DNA of 64,000 nucleotides. Source: Beverwykella pulmonaria (lineage: Eukaryota > Ascomycota > Dothideomycetes > Pleosporales > Melanommataceae). Each line of letters starts with the position of its first letter. Position 1 is the first letter of the stretch. The DNA lies in contig BCHH01000004.1 of assembly GCA_001599595.1 (NCBI GenBank), positions 2,134,452 through 2,198,451 on the forward strand, given 5' to 3'. The position numbers and the translations under genes are program-made. Shown piece after piece: positions 11,085 through 22,268 of this stretch. The notes beneath the pieces were generated by a model, which was not told the DNA's origin, did no database searches, and saw only the letters and a list, made by a program, of their open reading frames with translations.

Positions 11085-13754
11085 GTGAGGGTTTGCCGTC
11101 TTGGATACCGTCGTTTATGGGCGCATATCCACATCATTATAAGCGTTCTAGGAGACTTATTAGCACCTCGAGCGGCGTATTTTGTGTTTCGGTTCCCTAA
11201 TACTGAGAAGAAGCATGCAGCTTCTGGTCCTGCTGGGCAGGTTCACTATCTATTTTCACCCGTCGATATGAGACGGAGACGAGTTACGAAGGAAAACGAG
11301 TTTCGAGACGAGGTCGATGAAAGCAACGACTCACGGTATCTTGGTGGTGGAGATTCGCAATAATTGGAGATGAGGTTCAGGCGATGGGAAAGAATGAGGA
11401 GCCTCGTTGTTGAGTTCTGGCATTTTCACTGTTTCTTGCACATGTTTTTGTTGTGAACTCTCTGTCCTTTCTGCATTTTTTGTGGTCTTTTTGTTTTCTT
11501 AAAATCCACAGATTAATGTAATATATTGATTGATGCTTGGTGGCGGTGAACCTTTTTGCAAGCGCACTGCTTGCAAGCGACTGCGTGTGTATATGTAGCA
11601 TAATAATGGGTAATCGCACAGTATTCACGGCGTTTATGGAATTGATAATCTTCTCAAGGCCCTTTCTTACCTTCCTCTTCGTTTGGACTAAAGCTTGGGT
11701 CTCGGAGAACTTTCCCCACTTAAACCCACTACCTCGACTACATTGCCAAATGTCCAGTAGATCATGTCTACTCAGTGTGCTCCATATAGCTTCGACTCCC
11801 CGCAGCTACCGGCAATACCACGAGTCAATTTGCGCCTGAGCCAATCACGCGGTCCAACCGGATTGTCCACGTACATCCCGCCTTCAGCGTGGCGGATCAA
11901 AGATTCATTGGCACTGGAAAACACATTAACCTCTGCTCTCTGCTCGTTGTATCCAACCGCTGGCTGAACCTCGGGGAATCTGGCTGGTTGATCCCCTCAG
12001 CTTGTGGTTGTGAGGGGTCGGCCAGTAATGTAATCAAAGGATTGGGTTGCGTGGCGGGATTGGGATGGTATCATACGATAACCGCCACCACTTCCACCGA
12101 AGCACCGATGCGTCATGTCATGTCTGATACACACATCGACATGCACATGCACATGCACACGCTCATCGAGCTTGTCATCGACGAATCCAAGGCGGTGCGG
12201 TGTGTTGGTATCCTTGCCACTTCTCACTGGCGGCACTTAGGTTTTTCTTGTCTCCGGAGGACCTGCGGCCGGTCCCGAAGCCAGAGAAGGCTCGAGAATC
12301 GTCATTTCTCTTCTCTCGACACGGACGGTGATTCTACTGGAGTTTGGAACGCGCATCCAGAGACTGGTCTAGAGCTCCCTCCCTCCCTCCGCACTCTCCG
12401 CACGTACAGTAGTGCCTCCAATCCCAATGTTCCACTGGTTTCCATCCTCTACTGTAGTTCACTCTGCTCTACCTTCTTGGCTGTTCTGGAGGGAGGAGCG
12501 GACCAGCAGAATATTAATGTATGCACAGATGTCCGTCCATGTCTAATTACGCACCAACTGATGCAATTTTGCTGCTCGAATTTTAATTTCTCCATAGGGG
12601 ACTGTGCTGGTGGCTGTGCACGCTAGCCAGTGTTCAACAAGGATAGGGGCAGGGCGGAGTGGTAGGGGCCACGCTGTTCGGATGGAGAACGCGAGACCGA
12701 GATTGCTGGCCGTGATTGCTGGTTGGGATGAGATTTGGAGTGAGAAGGCAGGCTTGCCTTAGCCGCGCCTGGTCCGTAAGAAAAGAATGAGTAGCTAGAA
12801 GAAGTAGAATCCACGACGTGGCTATTATCAAGTGGGTACATATGCAGGAGCCCTGTATGTTCTAGTCATGGTTAGGGAGAATTCGCAATGTACGATGCTA
12901 CGGTAGTAATGCTGCCGGTGGAGGGGCGACGGTTGATGCTTAACAAATCACTTCTCTCCCCGTATATGTCTACCAGATTGAAAACTTTCCGTCTTCAACA
13001 ATTCCTCTCCTTGTAATTTAACTTCCCTTGCTGTTGTTCTCTTCACACCATTCTACCAATCCTCCCTGCTTTTCCGCCACACAATACCAAGCCCAATCCC
13101 ACGTCTTACGCGCCCTGTACAACCGTGTTTCCCTGCTTTTCGTTCCAGACCCCATATCGTTTTGTCTCGATACAGATTTCCCTGCATTTTCGACGCCTAA
13201 ATACCGAGATCTTCCCGATGCTGTTGTTAAAATATGCCGGTGGTGTGGCATTATGCTAGGGCGCGGGCTGCGTCATGCTCCTAGCCACCTTTGTACAAAT
13301 TTGTTTTTCCAAGGCACTCCTTGTGAATAACCCGCGTCTCTCACGTGTCTAAATATTCTATATTTCTACTGCCGGGTTTATTTGGTTAGCTAATGTACGC
13401 TTTCATTGCAAGCCCTAGACCTAGATGTCACAAATAGTAGAATTTAGGGACCACCAATCTGGCTCATGATGCACTATGTATCTGCCAGCAAATGCTATGC
13501 GCTGGAAGATGTAACTGCTGATAACATTACTGATATTGGGTTGTAGGTATAGAGTTTTCACAAACAGAAACTTTTGATCATCGTGGTCTGGGCCTACAAA
13601 GGGCGTATCTCTCCCCGACACAGACCGGATGGGAGTGTCAGTCGATGCAAAAGACCGAAATCCGGACGCCACATGTATCCTAAACACACAGGGCATTTTG
13701 AGACCTTAACGCCCGCGTTAAACTGTAAAATCCTATAATTCATGACTGACATGT
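11085..13754. other. intergenic, no gene seen
   Basis: Between the 3' end of the YTH gene and the 3' end of the minus-strand gene at 13755. The longest open frame (11889..12626, plus) is compositionally random, and no splice-supported exon chain emerges. It contains a short CATGCA-type hexamer run near 12141-12160. Probably two 3' UTRs plus non-coding DNA. Confidence 0.4.
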
Positions 13755-14642
13755 TCACCACGTCAGCCCAGTCACACGCTCCCACCACTTCACCAAGTCA
13801 GTCTGCTTGAGCTCGGGGAATTTATCTTGGTAATCGAGGGTGATCTGGCGCAAGAACCTCTCCAAAAGACCACGCCGTTCCACACAGCTATATGCCCGAA
13901 AGCGAAACTAACTCAGCTCAACACTTGCATGTTTATGGGGCCAATTCTATCGGTTTGTAGCTTCGTTAGGACAGTTGGCCTGGGAAACAGGACATGTACA
14001 CTGTACCTGACTGATTTCTCTCGACCTCAAGTCTTACCAGCGTGATATATACGAGCATCATTTCACAGGCGGCCACTTCAGGGAATATGCTGGGATCTGC
14101 TGCTACCCATGGTATGAGCACTTCCACCAACCTTCATCCTAGCTGCATGTTCCCAGTTATGTGGTGTTCGTGGATGGTCTCGAACTTTTTCCTGGACTGT
14201 AACTTGTCTAGAGATCTCAAGCTTCGGTCGAAATAGAGAAGGGGCACTGTTTGGCATAAGGTTAGACTGGGACGAATGCCTTGGGAAAGTCGACCACCTT
14301 ACCCGGCACATGTTTGTCGAACGCGGACAAGATTGTGTATTAAATTAAGTAGGCTTCTGCATTGGAAATCAAGAGCGTCCCTAGAGAGAGAGTTAACTAC
14401 TGTAGTACCAAAATGGGATAAATGAGGACGCTGTATCTCCTATCTCGTGATGAATGGTGCTCTTGAGCCAATTCATAGGATACACTTACTGGTCGCGTTC
14501 TTCAGTTGACAGGTGCCTGAACGCAGACGCAGTGTGAGCAACGTCGTCTGAACTTTGTTCAGCAACTTTCCGTGAAGCACTTCATGGGCTATGGCATCTA
14601 TATTCCACCCTTAGTATTTGGGCACTTTTTTCTCGTTATCAT
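13755..14642 (-). CDS. unrecognised protein, six short exons
   Basis: Not recognised. I rebuilt it from splice signals: 14642..14626, 14579..14490, 14380..14310, 14246..14204, 14131..14038, 13907..13755, total 155 residues with every phase consistent. Recognisable stretches are AFRHLSTEERDQDALDFQ, SLLNLIHNLVRVRQ, YFDRSLRSLDKLVEVLIPW, EVAACEMMLVYIT and a C-terminus containing RGLLERFLRQITLDYQ and KWWERVTGLTW. It is charged, helical and has no signal peptide. Donors include gtgccc, gtaagt, gtgccg, gttaca and gtaaga; branch-like actaag, taac and ctaac precede several acceptors. Upstream to about 15150 the same strand has further coding-like pieces (for example DLVYDSRNKQ then LRDTLGLEETNQLVP), so the true start may be further 5' and this may be the C-terminal part of a larger gene. 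Confidence 0.5.
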
Positions 14643-15783
14643 TTAGGAGCTTTCTTGCGGGTTCCTGGAACCAGCTCGGCCTCTACAGAGATACTCTCGT
14701 TCTGTATGGTAAGGTCCGCACCCTCGATAGTAGGAAAAAGCCCGGTCTTGTGCTCACCTCCACCCCTCCTGATCAGTTTGGAGGTCAGTAGTGGGAATAG
14801 TCAATCCACCGCCAGGAACCAATTGATTGGTTTCCTCTAAGCCTAATGTGTCGCGGAGCTGTACAAAGGAGGAAATAATGTCACCCAGAACTTAGCGATC
14901 AAGTTGCGCCTATCTAACTTGTTTGTTGCGGCTATCGTAGACGAGATCTTGGCCTCGATATTTTGCGCTGTATCTAGAGGGTACGCGCACATCCAGGATA
15001 AACGACGCACCATCTCTACCTGAAAGACCTCTTGCATGTGTTGCTTAAGGACGTTCACTCCGAGCTCCTGGAGTACGCGTTGTGGAAGGCATACTTTAAC
15101 CAGGCCTTGGACAGCATCTCTGAAAATGTCGTCATCATTCACCAAGCACGAGTCCGCGTTCGTTTACTTGTGGCTGACGCGCTTCGGGCTGGTGACAGAT
15201 ACTGATCGCAAGCTGTTCGCCCCATCAGCATGGCCGGAAAAGGACTCTCTTGCGCTTCTTGACATGTTGATCGTGTGAGTGAGTTTGAGCTGTTTTGGTA
15301 GGCTTCGGGTTAGTCCTGCAGCAATGATAGGTGGGCAGATCAAAGTGGTTGCCGAGACAGTGAGGATGCGAGAAGAAGTTGCGGTCGCGCGTCGTCGGGG
15401 GACAACCTCGCCGATGTATTCAAGTCGCGCAAACGCGTCCTCACGTGTGCGCACAAGGTCACAAGTCCCAGTGCCGTATACGCTGGGGGTGAGGAGAACT
15501 TGCACAATCCTTGCGCCTTGTGGTCCGAATTGGGTGGCTCTCCAGACGTGCCTAGTTCTTACCAGGCGAAGTGGTGAAGTGCAGTTCTGTTCGTCTGGAG
15601 CAGAGGGTCCGGTGGGGAAATCGGCTGCCAAGCTCCATGAAGCTCCGACCAATCGCGCGCGTGTACTTTCGGAGCTGTACAGAAAAGCTTCACTACCTCG
15701 TCGTTTGCTTCTTCCACCACCACGTCCCCCGCTATGCGATCGCGCCTTGTAGTGAATACCACGGCCGCACTACCCACGAAAAA
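14643..15783. other. region with possible extra upstream exons (minus) and promoter of the Net1/Dnt1-like gene (plus)
   Basis: The minus strand carries coding-like segments at about 15145-15010, 14975-14915 and 14875-14745 that could join the gene at 13755-14642, but I could not connect them without a stop. Close to 15780 the sequence should also hold the plus-strand promoter. Overlapping open frames at 15164-15752 look random. Confidence 0.35.
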
Positions 15784-18700
15784 ATGGCTGCAGCAAACAC
15801 TCGAATGCGATTGACCGTCCAAGTTCTCCCGCTCGAGGCAGAAAATGCACATGGCCCGTACCAAGCTGCCGCCGTTGCCGCGTTCAAAGGCAGGAAGTTC
15901 GCGCTGCCAGTGCAACTTGAGGACACGTTTGAGCAGGTCTGGGGTCAGATCGAGGAGCGATACAAACGGAACTACCTGACTCCACTACAAGCCGCGTGAG
16001 TTTTACCATGTCCTTATTTTTGGACAGCGGCGGAGACTTACGGACATGTGCAGGAGCTTCACCATCAAGAAACTACAAGATGCATACGACTGCGATCTTG
16101 ACTTGGGCGACACTGTGAGCTCGATATTTGAGGATGAGAGCGACCCGCTAAAGCGCACTATCAAAGTCATCCCCACCTTCGTTAACCGCGACTTTTCCGT
16201 TCCACCCACCTCACATCTCCGACCCGTCAGTTCCCAGAAACGTCATAGAGAAAGCGACGAGGACCATGCGAATAAAAGAGTGCGTCTGGAGAACCTCTCG
16301 AATGCGCGTGATCGGCCGCTGCCTTCCACCGAGTCGGAACAAAGCGGAGACCATGGCGCGGAGACCATCAGTACCCCCGCGATGGAGCGTGATGCGCGCT
16401 TGAGAAGATCCCAAACAGGAAGCTCCGTGTTAATTGTCGATACTGTGCGCACTGGAATGGAAGAGTTTGCGCCCGCCTTGAAGGAGGAGTCCCCAGAACT
16501 TGGGCTCCCCACAATGCGAAGCATCCCCGATTCCGACAAGGAACCGTCTCACAGCCCAGGGCGCTCCTTCAAAAAGCCGCTCCTACCAGCATCTGCATCG
16601 AGGAAGGCCCCACATGGTTACCTGAATGATAAGTCGCCTGAAGAGTCTCCCGAGAGCTCGTCGCCCGAGGTCCAAGATCAAAATGTTTCTGAAGGGCTGC
16701 AAAACCAAGGTGGAGAACGCGATAGGGAAGAAGTGACTATGGACGACGACCCAGTACCAAATGGCATTGATCTTGCCCTCACCCCAAATTCTGCACAGGA
16801 GCCAACTCCCAAATCCTCTAAACCTGTCCCGCGAAAGAGCATATATGACACACCAGGATCGCCAGAGTTTGTGGGAGGACCAGTGAAACGATTGAAGCCA
16901 TTGAAGACTTATGGTCGTTATCCACGCACGCCGAGGTCTACGAAGGAGCCGCTCCTCGCTCTCAATGGCACCCGATCCTGCTCTAAGAGCAGTCAAGCAA
17001 ATGGAAGCGAGTCGCTTAAATCACAAAATGGACCAATTGTGGGCGCTCGTACTTTTCAAAAGCCTAAGCTCGATGAAATCGTGTTCACTTCCCAGGAAAG
17101 AACTTCTTCTTCGCCTTCCCAAGACGCAGCCTCACTGACGAATCAAATCAATACGTCTGATCATTCGAAGCACGCACAAGTGGAGCGTATAGACGTTCCA
17201 ATTTCAAAGGAAGCTACGGTGAATAAGGCTGAGGGATCTAAGAATACAGCACAGACCCCTGAGCACAGTGGTGCGCGCAAACCAGGCAGAGTTTCAAGTT
17301 TGAAAAAACCTACCCAAAAAGCATATACTATGCCGATGGTGAATCCTTTCAAGAAAAGGGCCTCGAGTTCCAACAAGTCTGAGGGGCCGGTACTACCGAA
17401 AGCAGATACTGTTCAGCCCGTAGCCTCAAAGAACAAGAACAGCAAAATGCCGCCCATAGCTTCAACGTCACGCCCAACCCAATTGAGAGATGAAAGCCAA
17501 TCGAAAATTGCCAGAGAAAGTGCAGAGTTCGAGGCGAAGAGTTACACCACAACGACACCTAGGAGGAGAATTTCCCCAAAGGTTGCTATTCCAAACAAGG
17601 CACAACACATTCCGACAGACGCTCCTTCTGATCGCACTCCATCAGTACAGCCTTCAACCTTGCATCAACCAGGAAGCACCTCGTCGAGAAAAGAGACAGC
17701 AGAAGCGGCTTCGAATTTACTCAACGCTTTCAGGAAATCTGCGCCAACTAAAGAGAAACCAGTTTCATCTGTCGAGGTTGGCAAAGACCAATCTGTGCGA
17801 GGCATGTCAGACTCGTCTGATTTAAAAAAAATGCCACTCAGAAGCGAGGTTCCACTTCCAGACAACGTGAAGCATCTGGTAGAACACAAGACTGCAACGG
17901 TCGCTGAAGGAAGAGCCGCGACAAAAAACTCTGAGATCTTCAAAAAGCTAACAAAGAAGGCCCAAATGCCAACACAAGTGGCACAAAAGGCTGACTCCAA
18001 GATGAAGTCAACCTTACATGATGTCGTGAGAGGTATTTCCGAATCCTCAGCTAGGACAGGCACGCCGATAAGGACGGAAGTTCCCCTTCCGGACAATGTT
18101 AAACATCTTGCAGGTCGTCGAGTATCGGACTCAAGTTCTTCGAAACGTGCAGTAACCAAAAGTGAAGTACCTCTCCCTGAAAATGTCAGGCACCTCTACA
18201 AAGCCGGTAACCTATCAGCCCCGGTCCTTCAAGCGGCCCTTCCAGAACAGGAGACCAAGGTCACTAAGCCTTCGCCTCCTCCCGCAGTGTTGGCTCAGCG
18301 TGGTGTTGAGGATGCCATAGTCCTCTCCAGCGGGGTGTCATCAACTTCTTCTGACGATTCTGAGGAGGAGGAAGAGGAGGAGGAGGAGGAGGAGATCCAG
18401 GAGACACCGATGAAAGATACAAATGGCAAACTGACAACAACTACGCGCTCTGGGACGGAACCGGCAATTTTGGAAGAAAGCAACGCCGCCACTTCAGAAG
18501 ATGAAGATTCACTTCCCGATGTTGATGCTTTTGGCAAGACGTCTTCTGAAGACGACCAACCTCTCCAGGAGAAGGACACAGCACCCAATACTACGAATAG
18601 CATACCGCAGTCAGCACCATGCAACGCCGAATCCTGGGGATTCGGAGCAGATAAGCAACAGGATGCTGCGTTCCAAAACCCTGATGAGGAGATGGCGTCC

Positions 18701-19609
18701 CGGTCCAGTGTGCGCACACGATCATACTCACGCTCGCGTTCGCGTTCCGCCTCTGCGAGTACCACAGGGTCAGAGTCCAGGGAAGTGGCTCAGTCAAAGT
18801 CGGGATCCGTTTCTGGTGTAGACTCAACGCGATCATCACCTGCCGTCGCACGTCAACCTGCCCGTTTTCTCAGCCATTCTCCAACACCAAACAGCTCGAG
18901 CAGCGAAGATGAATCTGTAGCACCGAGCCCGTCACCAGCAAACGAAACACCTAAGAGGGTAATGAGTGACAAAGAAGGTGAAGTAGATAGTGACAGTTCA
19001 TCGAATGATAGCAGTAGCAGCAGCGGCGAGAGCGACCATGACGTCGACCACGCGGATGAGGGCGAGGACAAGGACGAAGACGTTGAAATGGGAGACGCAG
19101 ATAGTCATGCACAAGCCGGCGCCAAATCTCCAAGCCCTCCTCTGCCGTCGCCTCCAAAACCGCAACACAAAATTCCCAGTCCGCCAGCCGCCAGTCAGCC
19201 AACCAAAGTCCCGGCTTCTCAACCCCTCCCGCGCGTCTCCCAGGTTCCTTTCCCAAGCGCGAAGATCGAAGTCCCTTCTACCAATCCGACCACCAAAGCT
19301 CGGTCCTCCCAACCTCAGACCCCTACTACCGGACCACGCCGCCCAACTTATCAGAAGTTTCCAAGTATCAAACAACAGCTCAGTGCTGCGAGATCGACAC
19401 CCGCCTCCAGTCAACATGCTTCGAAGTTCGATGCTAGGACGCTGAAACTGAGCAAATTGACCAAGGCGAAGCAGCAAGGCAAGAAGGGCGCCGTGTTTAA
19501 CGGTGACGAAAGCAGTAGTAGTGACGAAAGCAGCAGCGACGATAGTAGTAGCGACGACGAGAGAGGGGAGAATAAGGGCAAGAACGGTGGGTTTTGTTCC
19601 GTTGCTTAA
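15784..19609 (+). CDS. Net1/Dnt1-like nucleolar protein (Cdc14-anchor family N-terminus)
   Basis: Large, mostly disordered protein of 1255 residues. Exons are 15784..15995 and 16054..19609; the phase-2 join gives LTPLQAA/SFTIKKLQDAYD. The first ~140 residues match the N-terminal domain shared by fungal Dnt1 and Net1 (Pfam 'Cytokin_check_N' type): MRLTVQVLPLE, VWGQIEERYK, YDCDLDLGDTVSSIFEDE, VIPTFVNRDFSVPP. In yeasts such proteins sit in the nucleolus and hold Cdc14 phosphatase. The rest is Ser/Lys/Glu-rich. Three copies of a EVPLPxNVxHL motif sit near residues 666, 744 and 773. Acidic Glu runs lie near 840, Arg-Ser dipeptides near 960, and acidic Ser/Asp tracts near the C-terminus recall Nopp140-like phospho-acceptor clusters. 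The family assignment rests on the N-terminal domain. Confidence 0.8.
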
Positions 19610-20245
19610 TGACAAATTTGTTATGGCTTTTTGGACATGTTTTGATGTTCCTTTTTCTTTTTTTGAATTGAATTGAGACATAACTGGGTATTGGCGTCTG
19701 TTCAGGTTCATCAAAGGCCTACGTCTTTAGCGTCGTGTCCTCGTTGTCTCATCTGGGTATGTTTATTGGGCATGGCATAGCTTCGGCGCTTTGAGCGTAT
19801 GTACTTCACACTTTTACCCTTCTCTGGACACGACTTTCTCTCTATATTGGATGGGTGGGCGAGAGTTGAAGGACGGTGTGAAGGATGACATGCCATATTT
19901 ATGAATACCTCAATATATGGTATTTGCTAAATGGTTGCACATGGCGTAGTACTCGTGACTGTTCAATCGAAGGTAGCTGTGTTGTAAGTGAACTGTGACA
20001 TGGGCTTCGAAGGTCGAGGTACTGGGCGTGTGCTCATATGTGTCTTGCTTCACATGTAGCGATGTCACTTTACCAGCAGAAAAGCCTACCACCATCCGAA
20101 TATAGATGTGAGCTGATTTCACGCGAGAACGATATTAACGACAAAGAAATATACAGTACAGTCTAATTCAACAGAACTCCATACACAGAGCACCGGCCCC
20201 CCGACCCGCATGCACAATTTCTACTACCCCGGCATCTCCATCTTC
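19610..20245. other. 3' flanks, no gene seen
   Basis: Convergent 3' ends of the Net1/Dnt1-like gene and the PLAC8-like relic. Pyrimidine-rich and TATA-like stretches are present but no coding signal. Confidence 0.4.
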
Positions 20246-20690
20246 TCACTTCAATACTACCCCTCTCTCCTCCCTGAGCACACAATCCCTTTTCGCCCTC
20301 ACAACCGAATAATACGTACAAAACGTCGCTTCGGCACAATCTCCCCACCAACTCCCTTCTATCCCGTATTTCCCTCGCAATATATAGAGAAGAACCCAAT
20401 TGCAGGATGCAGTTCAAGGTTGCTGTGGTAGTGTAAAGGGCGGTGAAGATCGCGCCCTGACGAAGATGGCGTTAGAAAAAGGGAAGAGGTGGAATACGGA
20501 GAGTATGTACCTGCAGAGACTCTTGCTATCGCTGACGTCGCGGTAGTATGTTTGCCCGTAGGAGACGCGCGGGAGGACGAAGCCTTTAAGACAGATACCT
20601 ATGACTAGGTGTTAGAAACCATAGTTTCCACTCTACCCGTGATGTCTAGCTAAGAGAGGAGGAGGAAAGGACATGCAGCAGCCGGGGCAG
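20246..20690 (-). pseudogene. PLAC8-like cysteine-rich gene, interrupted by one TGA
   Basis: PLAC8 proteins are small Cys-rich, usually membrane-associated proteins. Three pieces match the family: a Cys cluster SSCCPGCC (about 20690-20660), ICLKGFVLPRVSYGQTYYRD (exon 20598..20511) and the C-terminal block LLYILRGKYGIEGSWWGDCA then TFCTYYSVVRAKRD, ending at 20246. The second and third pieces join in frame across a gtacat...cag intron (exon resumes at 20456), but the reading frame then meets a TGA at 20416..20414, two to three codons before the conserved Cys-Asn-Trp. A GC-AG donor (gcatgt) would be needed to join the first two pieces. Either the gene is broken, or the structure is more complex than I can read, or there is a base error. 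The N-terminal exon is not resolved. Confidence 0.45.
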
Positions 20691-21866
20691 CAGGAGCTAC
20701 CTAGAGAGTAAATCCACTCTTTCTCTCTTGAACTCGCTCGGGGATATCTTGCTGGTCCCGTACCGGCTATCGCGGCGTGTACTGACGACTAGTTTCCAAC
20801 ACACTAAGGTGAGGATAAGTGAACCCACCGTAGATTGACGACGAGCGATGGTAAGTTCTACAAGAAATCTATGGTAGAGGAAAGAAGGAAAAAATGGCAC
20901 GAGAAGCACGCATTTATAACCCCAAGCTCGCGCTCGGAGAACACGACAAGCAAGATTTATAGCAAAGGATTCAACTCCTGCGACTCATACTCCGAGCTCT
21001 TATAGCAAAGGACGCGATGGAGGCGAGTAGCGTAGCTGCAGGTGAGGCCGAAATTCTGATGGAAGGACCATGGCAATAGGGATCAGTGGAAGACAGAAGA
21101 GACCAAAGCGAAGACTCGACTCTCACACATTGCAAACTCCTTCCCATTGACTTCACATCATAGCCCAACCATCGAGACAAGTAGTTTGTAACTGTGCACC
21201 AATGCACATTTCGATTATAGTTCCAGTGACGCACACATCAATTCCTATAAAACTCATCCACTCCCTATCCATCATCTCATCCCCCAGCCAATCATATCGC
21301 AACTGCGCCAACCAGTCCTTAAGCCAGATCGCACTCATCAAAATCACATCGCCACGCCCTTACGCTTACGCTGAAGCGTTCACATAAACGAGAAGGAAAA
21401 AGTGCGTTAAAGGGGGAATCTCAACGAGCGCAAGCTTACAAGCAAAACCTCAAGCGCAAGGCAATTTCCAAAGGAAGAAAACCGCCAAATAGGGCAAAAA
21501 CAGCCCAAAGTCTTGGAACTAGACCAAAGCCAAAATAAGGACGGGTTATGCAAAAACGTATCCAAGTCCATGTGACCATCCAAACATGGGCATCCGGAAC
21601 GCCGAAGGTGAGCAGCGTGGCAACACCGTTGATAGTGCCAAAATATTACTCTGTACATGAGAAAAAGATCGCGTCTGAGCCCATAGAGCCAGTCCTGGGT
21701 TCACTCAAATTAAGAATCAAAAATTAGGGAAATATAGTATATCGTGTGACTGGGTGTTGTTCGTCTAGGGAGACTATTGTTGGGAATAAGAGAGCCAATC
21801 GTTCACTGGGAGGGCGTGAGCGTGACTCAATCATGAGTTCGTTTCGGTTCTGTCAGAGATGTCGAT
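20691..21866. other. intergenic, no gene seen
   Basis: Between the PLAC8-like relic and the stop codon of the RhoGAP gene. The minus-strand upstream part may contain the missing first exon and promoter of the PLAC8-like gene. Nothing else is supported. Confidence 0.35.
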
Positions 21867-22209
21867 TCAATCAAATGCCGTCCCATCTCGCACAAGGCGA
21901 GGATCGACTCTCGGGTCGACACGTGGGTTAGGATCCATGCGAGGGTCCAAACGAGGGTCCATTCGAGGGTCGTAGTTGGAATTTGGCACATCCCGAATTC
22001 GCGGATTTGAGCCCTTCCTTTGACCCATCCCCATTAGAAGCATTCCACTTTCTCGTCGTCTCTGCTTAGCATCTCTTGAATTTCCAGATGATACAGCGCC
22101 ATTCAAGCTACCATACCCTTCCGCTTGATACTGTTGCTCGTAAAGAGGGGCGTCGTAGCTAGGTCGAAGCGGAATGAAGCCTGTATCGTAGCCAGCGTAC
22201 TGTGGATGT

Positions 22210-22268
<59 letters not shown>

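Noticed and set aside
11889..12626. 245-codon plus-strand open frame
   Set aside because: Composition is random, no domain, signal peptide or splice-supported extension; it overlaps other open frames in the same intergenic DNA.
15164..15652. 162-codon minus-strand frame near the Net1/Dnt1-like gene
   Set aside because: No recognisable protein character and it conflicts with coding-like segments in other frames; not listed as a gene.
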